Assembly: GCF_014650775.1 (NCBI RefSeq)
Contig: NZ_BMVP01000004.1
Span: 248,001 to 312,000 of the forward strand
Source of the DNA: Streptomyces cirratus
GTDB taxonomy: Bacteria > Actinomycetota > Actinomycetes > Streptomycetales > Streptomycetaceae
Reading direction: 5' to 3'
DNA: 64,000 nt
This document shows, in pieces, positions 34,541-53,200 of this stretch (its first letter is position 1; the number at the start of each line of letters is the position of its first letter). The position numbers and the translations under genes were made by a program. A model generated the notes under the pieces. The model was not told the DNA's origin. It worked only from the letters and a program-made list of their open reading frames with translations, and did no database searches.

Positions 34541-37500
34541 GTGCTGCGAATACGAGTACTGGGCTCCTTGGGTGCCGATGTGAGTGGTGGGCCGGTCCAT
34601 TTGGGAGCCCCGCGGCAGCGGGCCGTACTCGCGGACCTGCTCGCAGCCCGCGGTGCGGTGGTGTCCGTCGACCGCTTGGCGCAGGACCTGTGGTGCGGGA
34701 CGCCGCCGGCGAAGGCCACCGCGTCCTTGCACGCCTACGTGTCGAACCTGCGCCGCCTGCTCGAACCCGAACGGCCGCCCCGCGCCCCCGCCGCCGTCCT
34801 GGTCACCTCGCCCCCCGGCTACGCCCTGCACCTGCCGCAGGACGCGGTGGACGCGTGGCGCTTCGAGGCACGCGTGAACCGGGCGCGGCGCGCCCCGGCG
34901 GCCCAGGCACGGGAACTGCTGTCCGAGGCGCTGGCATGGTGGCGGGGTGCCGCCTTCCAGGGGTACGAGGACGAGGCGTGGGCCGTGCCGGAAGCGGTGC
35001 GCCTGACCGCGCTGCTCGCCGAGGCCCGCGAGCTGGCCGTCGCGGCCGACCTGCGTACCGGGCACGCGTCCGAGGCGGCGTCGGCGGCCGAAGTCCTGGT
35101 CGCGGGGCATCCCTTGCGGGAGGAGGGGTGGCGTCTGCTCGCGCTCGCCCACTGGGCCTGCGGGCGGCAGGCCGACGCCCTCGCGGCGCTCCGGCGCGCC
35201 AGGGCGGTGTTGCGCGAGGAACTCGGCTGCGACCCCTCGCCGGCCTTGGCACAGACGGAGCAGGCGCTCCTCACCCAGCGGCTCGACGTACTGCACGCGG
35301 CCGTACCGCCCGCCGTGGCGGCGGTGGTCGTGCCTCCGGTGGTCGTGCCCCCGGTCGTCCTGACCCGGGTCGGCGGGTCGCCGGTCACCGTGCCGCCGGT
35401 CACCGTGCCGCCGGTCGCCCTGCCGGCCCGGGAGGTGTCGGCACCGCCCGGGACCCCGCACCAGCTCTTCGTCGGCAGGAGCGCGGAGCTGGGCGCCGCC
35501 GACGCGGCCGCGCGGGCGGCCCTCGGAGCCGGCGGCCTGGTGCTGGTCACCGGCGAGGCGGGCGCGGGGAAGTCCGCTTTCCTGCGCCGGTTCGCCGGCC
35601 GGCTGCGGGACGGGGGCTGGACCGTGGTGATCGGCCGCTGTCCGGAGCACGACGGTGCGCCGCCCGCGTGGGCGTGGGCGGAGGCGCTCACCGCGCTCGC
35701 CGAAGAGGCGCCGCCGGCGCGGCCCGACGACCTGGCGGTCCTCCTGCACGAACCGGACGGCACGGCCGCCACGTCACGCGACGAGGCGACCGCCGGACGC
35801 TTCCGCATGCACCGCGCCTTCACCGCGTGGCTGCGCGCCGCAGCCGCCCGCGGGCCCCTGGCCGTCCTGATCGAAGACCTGCACCGCGCCGACGGGGAGA
35901 CGCTCGCCCTGCTGGAGGCGGCGGCGTCGGTCACCGGCGTCCCCCTCCTCACGGTGGCCGGCTACCGTCCCGCCGAAGTGGAAGACCGGCTGGTCAAGAC
36001 CCTTGCCCAGCTGGCTTCCCGCGCCCCGCACCGGATCGCGCTCGGTGGCCTGTCGCCGGGGGACGTCGCCACCGTCGTCGAAGCCGTGTGCCGCGAGCCA
36101 GTGGCCGAGAACACCGTTGCGGTGCTCTCGGAGCGCACCGGCGGCAACCCGTTCTACGTGTGGGAGAGCGCGCGCCTACTGGCCAGTGAGGGCGCCCTGG
36201 TCGCCGTATGCGAAGTGCCCCAAGGGGTACGGGACGTACTGCGCCGGCGCCTGAGCCTGCTGCCCGCCGCCGCGCGTTCAGCCGTGCAGCTGGCCGCGGT
36301 CGCAGGGACGGAGGCCGAGGTCGCCCTGCTCGTGGACGCGGCCGACTCCGATGAGGACACCCTGCTCGAAGGGCTCGACGCCGCCGTGGCCGCGGATCTG
36401 CTGACGGCGCCGCGGCCGGGCCGTGTCGGCTTCGTCCACGCGCTGGTCCGCGACACCGTGTACACCGACCTGACCGGCGTGCGCCGTTCCCGCATGCACG
36501 GCCGCATCGCCCGGGAGCTGCGCCGGCACCGCCCCGACGACCTCGCCGCGCTGGCGCACCATTTCGCGCGCTCGGGCAGCACGGCGAACGCCCCGCTGGC
36601 CGTCGACTACGCGCTGCGCGCGGCGGAGATGGCCGAGCGCAGGTACGCCCACGACGTGGCCGTAGGACTGATCCGCCAAGCCCTGGAGGTGCATGCCGCG
36701 GCCGCGCCCGATCCCCAGGCGGACCCGGACGCCGCGATCGCCCTCCTCGTGCGGCTGCTGGGCGCGCAGGTCCGGGCCGGCGCCACGGACGCCGCCCGGC
36801 ACACCCGGCAGCAGGCGGTCGAACTGGCCGACCGGGCCGACCGGGCCGACCTGGTGGCGGCCGTCTACGGTGCATGGACCGAACCGTCACCCTGGCGCAG
36901 CAGACTGGACGGCTTCTTCGACCGGACCGCGCTGGGCCGCCTGGAACGGCTGGCCGAGGAGCGCACGCTGGACGATCCGACGCGGGCCCGCGTGCTCCAG
37001 GTACTGGTGGACGCGGTGGCGGCCGAAGACGCGCCGCGGGCCCTCGCGGCCGCACACGCCCAGTTGGCACTGGCCCGTACCGCCGGGGACCCGCGCCTGC
37101 TGGCCTCCGCGCTGATGACGTCCGCGAAACTGCTGCCGCACGAGGCGCACGGCGCCGCCCGGGGACCGCTCGTCGCCGAACTGCGCCGGCTCGCCCGGGC
37201 ACACGACCTCCCCGCCTACCGCTGGGTGTGCGAGCACCTCGACGGCATGAGCGCGGCCGCGCGCAACGATCCGGTCGCGTTGCGCCGGCACACAGCCGAG
37301 GGCCTGGCGCTCGCGAACCGGTACGCCATGCGGTGGGCGCAGGGCATCAACGCCACCACCTCGGCCATGCTGGCCACCGTCACCGGGCGCTTCGCCGAGG
37401 CGGAGGCGAGGTACGCCGAGGCGGACGGCCTCTTCCAGCGGGTCGGGGCACACCACGCGACCGGCCCGCGCACGCTGGGCCTTTGGACGATCCGGCTCAC

Positions 37501-37987
37501 TCAGGGGCGGGCCGCCGACATCGAACGGGGCGTACGCGAGGTGCACGCGGCCGTCGGTGCCCCCGTCGCAGTGGCCCACGCCCTCGTGCTGGCCCGCCGG
37601 GGCAGGCTGGACGAGGCGCGGGAGGTGGTTTTCCCCGCACGCCCCATGACGGACCACCTCTACGGGATCGAGCTCGACTACCGCAGCGAACTCGCGGTCC
37701 TGCTCGGCGACACCGTCGGGGCGGTCGCGCTGATCGGGCATCTGCTGCCCGTCCGGGACCAGTTCGGCGGCGCGGCCGGCGGGGCCTACGCGACGCGCCC
37801 CCTCGCCCACGCCCTGGGCGGCCTGTACCGGCTCGTCGGCGAGGAGCAGCTGGCCGCCGAGTCGTACGCGCTGGCCGAACACGTCGCCCTCGCCTGGGGC
37901 TCCGCCCACCACGCGGCTGCCGCCCGCCGAGCGGCGGCGGAGGCGGCGGCGGCCCGGCCGGGCCGCTTCCCCGGGCCACCGCGCTGA
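34541..37987 (+). CDS. SARP-family regulator with BTAD, AAA/NB-type ATPase and TPR-like domains (large SARP)
   Basis: An 1148-residue pathway-type regulator. An OmpR-like winged helix (~1-95, LRIRVLGSLGA, then LHAYVSNLRRLLE) and the BTAD domain (~96-245) form the SARP unit. A Pro/Val-rich linker with VPPV repeats (~255-305) leads to an ATPase with Walker A GEAGAGKS (~338) and Walker B LAVLIEDLHRAD (~440), then LSERTGGNPFYV. The rest (~660-1130) is helical TPR-like repeats, as in LAL/AfsR-type regulators. The GTG start at 34541 opens directly on the winged helix. The upstream heptamer array suggests autoregulation. Confidence 0.9.
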   Translation: MLRIRVLGSLGADVSGGPVHLGAPRQRAVLADLLAARGAVVSVDRLAQDLWCGTPPAKATASLHAYVSNLRRLLEPERPPRAPAAVLVTSPPGYALHLPQDAVDAWRFEARVNRARRAPAAQARELLSEALAWWRGAAFQGYEDEAWAVPEAVRLTALLAEARELAVAADLRTGHASEAASAAEVLVAGHPLREEGWRLLALAHWACGRQADALAALRRARAVLREELGCDPSPALAQTEQALLTQRLDVLHAAVPPAVAAVVVPPVVVPPVVLTRVGGSPVTVPPVTVPPVALPAREVSAPPGTPHQLFVGRSAELGAADAAARAALGAGGLVLVTGEAGAGKSAFLRRFAGRLRDGGWTVVIGRCPEHDGAPPAWAWAEALTALAEEAPPARPDDLAVLLHEPDGTAATSRDEATAGRFRMHRAFTAWLRAAAARGPLAVLIEDLHRADGETLALLEAAASVTGVPLLTVAGYRPAEVEDRLVKTLAQLASRAPHRIALGGLSPGDVATVVEAVCREPVAENTVAVLSERTGGNPFYVWESARLLASEGALVAVCEVPQGVRDVLRRRLSLLPAAARSAVQLAAVAGTEAEVALLVDAADSDEDTLLEGLDAAVAADLLTAPRPGRVGFVHALVRDTVYTDLTGVRRSRMHGRIARELRRHRPDDLAALAHHFARSGSTANAPLAVDYALRAAEMAERRYAHDVAVGLIRQALEVHAAAAPDPQADPDAAIALLVRLLGAQVRAGATDAARHTRQQAVELADRADRADLVAAVYGAWTEPSPWRSRLDGFFDRTALGRLERLAEERTLDDPTRARVLQVLVDAVAAEDAPRALAAAHAQLALARTAGDPRLLASALMTSAKLLPHEAHGAARGPLVAELRRLARAHDLPAYRWVCEHLDGMSAAARNDPVALRRHTAEGLALANRYAMRWAQGINATTSAMLATVTGRFAEAEARYAEADGLFQRVGAHHATGPRTLGLWTIRLTQGRAADIERGVREVHAAVGAPVAVAHALVLARRGRLDEAREVVFPARPMTDHLYGIELDYRSELAVLLGDTVGAVALIGHLLPVRDQFGGAAGGAYATRPLAHALGGLYRLVGEEQLAAESYALAEHVALAWGSAHHAAAARRAAAEAAAARPGRFPGPPR

Positions 37988-37990
37988 CCC

Positions 37991-38025
37991 GGGCCCGGCG
38001 CGGCCCCCTCCCCCGCGCCGGGCCC
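37991..38025 (+). terminator. 13-bp stem terminator after the SARP gene
   Basis: Perfect arms GGGCCCGGCGCGG (37991-38003) and its complement (38013-38025) enclose a 9-nt C-rich loop, starting 4 bp after the stop codon at 37987. Confidence 0.78.
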
Positions 38026-38050
38026 CGCCCCACTCAGGTCTCCGTCCGCG

Positions 38051-38173
38051 TCAGCGGCCGTCCGGCCCACCGCCCTCCCGGCGCCTGCGGCGACGCTGGC
38101 CGAGGGCCCCCGCCAAAGCGATCAAGCCTCCTGTGAGCGCGCCGGACACGAGGATGCGCAGCAGGTTGTCCAT
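38051..38173 (-). CDS. 40-residue single-helix membrane peptide
   Basis: A very short gene with good support. ATG 38173 is preceded by AGGGGGGAAG at about 8-nt spacing, and the product MDNLLRILVSGALTGGLIAL continues AGALGQ, then five to six Arg and a polar tail. One amphipathic/hydrophobic helix followed by a basic cluster is typical of small membrane proteins with the N-terminus outside. I recognise no family. It stands alone between the SARP gene and the AraC gene. Confidence 0.6.
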   Translation of the reverse strand: MDNLLRILVSGALTGGLIALAGALGQRRRRRREGGGPDGR

Positions 38174-38314
38174 CGAGTACTTCCCCCCTCAGAGCCACGT
38201 GTGGGTGCCTGACCGGCTCCGGACCAGGACACTATCGGCGTGCGGGCGGCCTGGCTTGGACAAATTTGACCTCGCCCACCTCGCCCATCCCGCCCGCCTC
38301 GTCCACTTGGCCCC

Positions 38315-39187
38315 TCACAGCGCGATGGCTCCCTCGGCCATCCGGGCGGCGGCCATCCGGCCGGGAGTGGTCCCGGCCAGCTCCCGGAACTCGCGGTTGA
38401 GGTGGGCCTGGTCGTAGAAGCCGCAGGTGGCGGTGACATCGGCGAGGTTGACGTCCTGACGGGCCAGCAGCCCAGCGGCCCGGTGGAAGCGCAGTACACG
38501 GGCCGACGTCTTGGGCGTCAGCCCGACCTGTTCGGTGAAGCGGCGTACCAGGTGGCCCTGGCTCCAGCCGACTTCCGCCGCGATCCGGCCGACCGGTATC
38601 GCACCGCCCGCGCGGGAGAGCAGTCGCCAGGCGTGACCCACCTCGGGAGCGGGATCCGGGCCGCGTTCGATCCGGGCCGCCAGCACGGCGTCCAGCAGGT
38701 CGAACCGGGCCTCCCAGCTGCCGGCGGCCGCCAGCCGCTCCACCAGCACATCACCTTCGGGGCCGAGGACGTCGCAGAGCCCGGCCACCTGGTTGGTCAG
38801 CTCGCTCATCGGCACGGCGAACAGCCGGTAGGCGCCCAGCGGGGTCAGTTCGAGCCGGATCGCCTCCTGGCCACCGGGGTGGTCACATACGCGGGGCCCG
38901 TCCTCCAGCCCCGCGACCAGCGAGCCGGTCACCGGGCTGCCGCGACCCGTGTCCCCCAGCCGGCGGACGTGGGCGAACGGCTCCCCCAGGCTGATCAGCA
39001 CGACCGCCCGGCCCGTGGGGACCAGCCGCACCCGGTAGGGCGCGGCCGCCGCCTCCCAGTAGCCGGCGTAGCTGTGCACGAACGGGCGCAGCCGGGGCGG
39101 CCACGGCCGGGTCACCCGCCACCGCTCACCCACCCGGGTCATCTCGACCCCCCGGCCGGCCGTGACCGTCCCTGCCGCCACTCGCAT
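38315..39187 (-). CDS. AraC-family transcriptional regulator
   Basis: A 290-residue regulator. The N-terminal ~165 residues form the sensing domain (LRPFVHSYAGYWE, LVPTGRAVVLISLGEPF), as in AraC proteins with a DUF6597-like domain. The C-terminal double helix-turn-helix (GGAIPVGRIAAEVGWSQGHLVRRFTEQVGLTPKT, then DVTATCGFYDQAHLNREFRELAGTTPGR) is canonical. ATG 39187 follows GGAGGGG. It is divergent from the first NRPS gene over a 237-bp spacer, so it is the most likely direct regulator of the biosynthetic operon. Confidence 0.92.
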   Translation of the reverse strand: MRVAAGTVTAGRGVEMTRVGERWRVTRPWPPRLRPFVHSYAGYWEAAAAPYRVRLVPTGRAVVLISLGEPFAHVRRLGDTGRGSPVTGSLVAGLEDGPRVCDHPGGQEAIRLELTPLGAYRLFAVPMSELTNQVAGLCDVLGPEGDVLVERLAAAGSWEARFDLLDAVLAARIERGPDPAPEVGHAWRLLSRAGGAIPVGRIAAEVGWSQGHLVRRFTEQVGLTPKTSARVLRFHRAAGLLARQDVNLADVTATCGFYDQAHLNREFRELAGTTPGRMAAARMAEGAIAL

Positions 39188-39375
39188 GTCCCCTCCCCCT
39201 CCGGCGCGCCGACGGCCAGGCCCCGTCCGGCGCCGACACCACTGCCCGGTCGGTCCAAGCATCAGCCTAGACATGTCACGGACATCCGGGACCGGGATGC
39301 GCCGACGGGCCCGAGGCCCTGTCAAGGGGCGTATTCGTGGGACTTTCCGGCCTGTGCGCCGGTCACTGACAGTGG

Positions 39376-39412
39376 CCTCAGTCGTCGTTGATCGACCGAT
39401 CCGACTGAGGAG
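39376..39412 (+). promoter_or_regulatory. Nested hairpin overlapping the NRPS ribosome-binding site
   Basis: A 9-bp inverted repeat, CCTCAGTCG (39376-39384) and CGACTGAGG (39402-39410), encloses an inner one, GATCG (39390-39394) and CGATC (39397-39401). The right outer arm includes four bases of GAGGAG (39407-39412), the only good Shine-Dalgarno sequence before ATG 39425. It may act as a regulator site in DNA or as an RNA hairpin hiding the ribosome site. Confidence 0.6.
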
Positions 39413-39424
39413 ACTGACCACCGC

Positions 39425-47241
<7,817 letters not shown>

Positions 47242-47245
<4 letters not shown>

Positions 47246-50200
47246 CCACCCAGGAGAGCTCGCCGGCCGCCGTGCCGGCGGCCGTCGACAGCCGGCTCGC
47301 AGCGGCCCGTGAGCTGCTGCGCCGCCGGGTCCAGGCCGCGCTGGCCGATCCGTCGGCCGCGCAGGGTCCCGCCGCCGGCGGCGCCGAGGGCACCACGGCC
47401 GGTGCCGGAGGGGGCGCGCCCGCCCGTGAGCCCGTCGCGTCCTTCGCCCAGGAGCGGATGTGGCTCGCGGACCGGATGGCCGACGGCCGCTCCGGATACG
47501 CGATCCCGCAGGTCGTCCGGATGCGCGGCTCGCTGCGCCCGGAGCTGCTGCGGCAGGCCCTGACCGCCGTGGTGGAACACCACGCCACGCTGCGCACCGT
47601 CTTCGAGGAGCGCGACGGACTGCCGCACCCCGTCGTGCTGCCGGCCCCCGGGGCCGTACCGCTGCCGGTCCTGGACCTCGGTGCGGGCTCCTCGGAGGAG
47701 CTGGAGCTGCGCGCCGAAGGGCTGGCCCGCGAGGAGGTCCGCAAGCCCTTCGACCTGGCCCGCGGCCCGTTGCTGCGCGCCCTGCTGATCCGGCTGGGCG
47801 CCGAGGACCACCTGCTGGTGCTGGTCGTCCACCACATCGCCACCGACGGCTGGTCCATGGGACTGCTGTGGCAGGAACTGGCGGACGGGTACACCGCCCT
47901 GGCCGAGGGCCGGCCGCTGCCCGTGCCGGCCCTGCCGCTCGACTACCAGGCGTACGCCCGCTTCCAGCGCGAGCGTTTCGAACACGGCCTGATGGACGGC
48001 CAGTTGCGGTACTGGGAGCGCTCGCTCGCCGGCCTGGAACCCTTGGAGCTGCCCACCGACCGGCCCCGGCCGACGCGTCGCAGCGGCGACGGGCAGAGCC
48101 TCGCGTTCACGCTGGACCCCTCGCTCACGCGACGGCTGCGCCGGCTCGCAGAGGCCCGCGGAGTCACCCTGTTCATGACGCTGCTCGCCGGCTTCCAGGC
48201 GGTCCTCGCCCGGTACGGCGGCACTACGGACATCGCGGTGGGCACGCCTGTCGCGGGGCGCGACCGGGTCGAACTGGAGCCGCTGGTCGGTTTCTTCGTC
48301 AACACGCTGGTCCTGCGCACCGACCTGTCGGGGGAGATCGGCTTCGACGGGCTGCTGGACCGCGTCCGCCGCGTCACGCTCGACGCGTACGACCACCAGG
48401 AGGTGCCCTTCGACCGGGTGGTGGAGCGGCTGAGTCCCGAGCGGATCGGCGACCGCAACCCGCTGGTCCAGGTGATGTTCGCGTCGGCTTCGGACGAGAC
48501 GGCCGGGCTGCGTCTCGCGGGCGTCTCCACCGAGGCGGTGACCGCCGACTTCGGCGGCTCCCTGTTCGACATCAGCGTGTTCGTGGCCGAGGGCGCCGAC
48601 AGCTGCACGGGTTCCTTCGTCTTCGACACCGACCTGTTCGACCGGGCCACCGCCGAACTGCTCCTCGGCCACTACCTGGAGCTGCTGGCCTCGGCCGCCG
48701 CCGAACCCGGCCGCCCCCTGGCGGAGCTGCTGCCCGCCGCCGCCACGGCCGAGCGCCTCGTCGGCGCGGGGCACGGCGCCGTGCGCAGCGACCTGGCCCC
48801 CGCCTCGCTGACCGGGCTGTTCGCCGAACGGGTACGCACCTCCCCCGGCGCCGTGGCCGTCGTCTGCGGGGCGCAGCAGCTCACGTACGCCGAACTCGAC
48901 GCCCGCTCGGACGCGCTGGCCGCCCACCTCGCGGAGGCGGGAGTGGTCCGCGAATCGGCGGTGGCGCTGCTGCTGGAGCGTTCCCTCCAGGTGCCGGTGG
49001 CCATGCTGGCCGTGTTGAAGGCGGGCGGCGCGTACGTCCCCCTCAACGCCGGCTTCCCGGTCGAGCGGCTGCACTGGATGCTGGAGCGGACGGGCGCCCG
49101 GCTACTGCTCGCCGACCCGGTGACGGCCGGCCACGAGGCCGTCGCCACCGCACCTGCCGGGGTACGGGTGCTGGACGTGTCGTCGGCGCGGCCGCCGGCG
49201 GCCACCGCGGACCTCGCGCCCTGCGTCCCGGACCAGCTGGCCTACGTCATGTACACCTCCGGGTCGACCGGTGAGCCCAAGGGCATCGCCGTCACCCACG
49301 ACAACGTGGCCGCGCTCGCCCGGGACGCCTCCTTCGGCCCGGCGCACCGCCGGGTGCTCGCCCACTCCCCGCTGTCCTTCGACGCCTCGACGTACGAGCT
49401 GTGGGTGCCGCTGCTGGCCGGAGGCACCGTCGTGATGGCCCCGCCCGGCCGGATCGACACGGCGGCGCTCGCGGGCCTGGTCCGGGAGCACGGGATCACC
49501 ACCCTGTGGCTGACCGCCGCGCTGTTCAACCTGGTGGTCGACGAGTGCGTGGAGCTCCTCACCGAGGTCCGGGAGGTGTGGACCGGCGGGGAGGCCGCCT
49601 CGCCCGAGGCGTTCCGCCGGGCCCTGTCCGCGGCCCCGGACACCCTGCTGACCAACGCGTACGGCCCCACCGAGACCACCACCTTCGCCACCCGGCACAC
49701 CCTGGACGCCCGTGCGGGCCACGGCGTCGACGGGCGCGTCCCGATCGGCACGCCGCTGGACGACACCCGGCTGTACGTCCTCGACGAGCGCGGCCGCCCG
49801 GTGCCCGAGGGCGCGGTCGGCGAGCTGTGCATCGGCGGCTCGGGACTCGCCCGCGGCTACCTGGGCCGGCCCGGACTGACCGCCCGCCAGTTCACCGTCG
49901 ACCCCTACGGGCCGCCCGGCGCCCGCATGTATCGCACCGGCGACCTCGCCAGGCGCCGCCCGGACGGCGCCGTCGACTATCTGGGACGCGCCGACCAGCA
50001 GGTGAAGATCCGCGGCTTCCGCATCGAACCCGGTGAGATCGAGGCCGAGTTGCTGCGCCTGCCGCAGATCGGCCGCGCGGCGGTCGTCGTGCTGCCGGAC
50101 GCCTCCGGCGAGCAGCAGCTCGTCGCGTACGTGGTGCCCGTGGCGGGCGAGGACGCCGACCCGGACGAGCTGCACCGCGCGCTCGCCGCACGCCTGCCCG

Positions 50201-53200
50201 CCTACATGCTCCCCGCCGCGATCCTCGCGCTGGCCGCGCTGCCGGTGACCCCCAACGGGAAGCTGGACCGCCGCGCCCTGCCCGCCCCGCCCGAACAGGG
50301 CGCGCGGCGGGCCGGTTTCACCGCTCCGGCCTCCGCCACCGAGGAACTCGTCGCCGAGGTGTGGGGCGAGGTGCTCGGCCAGGACCGCATCGGGCGGCAG
50401 GACGACTTCTTCCAGCTCGGCGGGCACTCGCTGCGCGCCACCCGGGTGGTGTCCCGGCTCGGCACCCGGCTCGGCGGTACCGTCCCGCTGCGGCTGCTGT
50501 TCGAGAATCCGGTGCTCGAAGGGTTCGCCGCGGCCCTGGACCTGCTGCGCGGGGACACCGCTCGGACGGGCCCGGCCGTGCCGGGCGCCGACGTCATCGG
50601 AGCGCGCCCCGCCGGCTCGCCGGCGCCGCTGTCCTTCGCCCAGCAGCGCCTGTGGTTCCTCGACCAGTTGCAGCCCGGGCGCCCCGACTACAACATCCCC
50701 GTCGTCGCCCGCCTGCACGGCGGTCTCGACTCCGCGGCCCTCCTCGACGCGCTGCGCACCGTGGTCACCCGCCACGAGGTGCTGCGCTCGCGGATCGGCG
50801 AGGGCCCGCACGGTCCCGTACAGGCCGTCGAGCCACCCGAGGTGTTCGTCCCGCTGCTCACCGACCTCTCCCGGCTGCCGCTGGCGCAGGCTCGTTCGCG
50901 GGCGCTGGGTCTGGCGCACGCGGACGCCGCGGCCCCCTTCGACCTGACGGCAGCGCCTCTGCTGCGGGCCCGGCTGGTGCGGACGGCAGCCGAGGAGCAC
51001 CTGCTCGTGCTGGTCCTGCACCACACCGTCGGCGACGGCTGGTCGATGCCGGTGCTGTGGCAGGAGCTCTCGCAGTCCTACGCCGCGCTGCGCCGCGGCG
51101 AGCGGGCCGCCCTGCCCGCCCTGCGCGTCCAGTACGGGGACTTCGCGCACTGGCAGCAGCAGCGCCTCGCGGGCGGCGCGGCCGACCGGGGGATCGCCCA
51201 CTGGCGCGCCCGGCTGGCCGGGCTCGCGCCGCTGGAACTGCCCACCGACCGGCCGCGTCCCGCCGCCCGCTCCGGTGCCGGCGACACCGTCTCCTTCGAG
51301 GTGCCGGCCGAACTCGCGGCCCGTCTGGGCGTCGTGGCCCGGGAAAACGGCGCCACCCTGTTCATGGTGCTGCTGGCCGGCTTCCAGTCGCTCCTGGCCC
51401 GCTACACGGGGCAGCACGACATCGCGGTGGGCTCCCCCATCGCGGGCCGCGACCGCACCGAACTGGAGCCGCTGATCGGCTTCTTCGTCAACACCCTGGT
51501 CCTGCGCACCGACCTGTCGGGCGATCCCGCCTTCACCGCGCTGCTGGGCCGGGTCCGGGAGACCGCGCTCCAGGCGTACGAGCACCAGGACGTTCCCTTC
51601 GACCGGCTGGTGGAGGAACTGCGGCCGGAGCGCGACCTCAGCCGCAACCCGCTGTTCGACGTGCTCTTCCAGCTCCACCCGGAGCAGCCGGACGCGCTGC
51701 CGCTGGAGGGGGTGCGGGTGGAGGGCGTCGAGACCGGCAACGGGACGTCGAAGTTCGACCTCAGCCTGGCCATGACCGAGCACCCGGGCGGCCTGACGGG
51801 CACCCTGAGCTACGCCACCGACCTCTTCGACCGCAGCACGGCGGAGCGGTTCGGCGCCCATTACCTGCGCCTGCTGCGCTCGGCCGCCGAACGGCCGGAC
51901 GCGCCCCTGTCGGGGCTGGAGGTCCTCTCGGTCGGCGAGCGGGCGGCCCTGCTCGGTGAGGACTCCCCCGCCGACGCGCACACCGCCGCCCCGGCCGCGA
52001 CCCTGCACTCCCTGGTGGAGGAACAGGCCCGGCTGCGGCCCACCGCGGTCGCGGTGACCTGTGAGGGGCGTTCCACCGGTTACGGGGCGCTCAACGCGGC
52101 CGCCAACCGGCTGGCCCGCCGGCTGCGGGAGCGCGGCATCGGCCCGGAGACCACGGTGGCGGTCATGACCGGCCGCGACACCCGGACGGTCGTCGCCGTG
52201 CTGGCCGTCCTCAAGGCGGGCGGCGCCTACGTCCCCCTCGATCCGGGGCACCCGGCCGAGCGGATCCGCACGGTCCTCGCGGACAGCGGGGCCCGCCTGG
52301 TCCTGACCGGCGGACTGCCCGAGGGGGTTTCGCCCCGCCTGCCGGACTCCGTACCCGTTCTGGAGGTGCAGGACGTGTCCCCGGCGGCGGGCGCCACCGA
52401 CGACCCGGACGCGGAAGACCTGCCCGCGCTGGCCGGACCGGACCATCTCGCCTACCTGCTGTACACCTCCGGGTCCACGGGCAGGCCCAAGGGCGTCGCG
52501 GTCCCGCACGCCGCGATCACCGGCTACCTGGCGGCGCTGACCGCCACCTTCGGGATCGGCGCCGAGGACACGGTCCTCGCCCGCACCGCGCTCACCTTCG
52601 ACCCCTCGATCCGTGACCTGTTCGCCCCGCTGACCACCGGCGGGCGCGTCGTACTGGCCTCCCAGGACGAGGCCGCGGACCCGGACGCCCTGGCACGGCT
52701 GCTGCGCACCGAGCGGGTCTCGGCGCTGCTGTCGATCGTGCCCTCCATGCTGGCGCCGCTGATCGAGGCCGTCCCCGCGCCCTGCCCGGACCTGCGGCTG
52801 GTGATGACCACGGGCGAGGCGCTCACCGCCGGGCTGGCCCGCGCGGCCCGCGCTCTGGGTCCGGCCGGGCGGCTGCGGCTGGTCAACCAGTACGGACCGA
52901 CCGAGTGCACCAACACCACCACCTACCACGTCGTGACGGACGCGGACATCGACAGCGGCCGCATCCCCATCGGGCGCCCGCTGCCCGGCGCCCGCGTCCT
53001 CGTTCTGGGCGAGCACCTCGAACCGCTCCCGCGCGGCGCGATCGGCGAACTGTTCATCGCCGGCCGCGGAGTCGCCCGCGGCTACCTGGGCGCCCCCGGC
53101 CGCACCGCCGAGGCCTACCCGCCGGACCCCTACGGTCCGCCCGGCGCCCGGATGTACCGGACCGGTGACCTGGCGCGGCTGCGCGCCGACGGGGTCCTGG

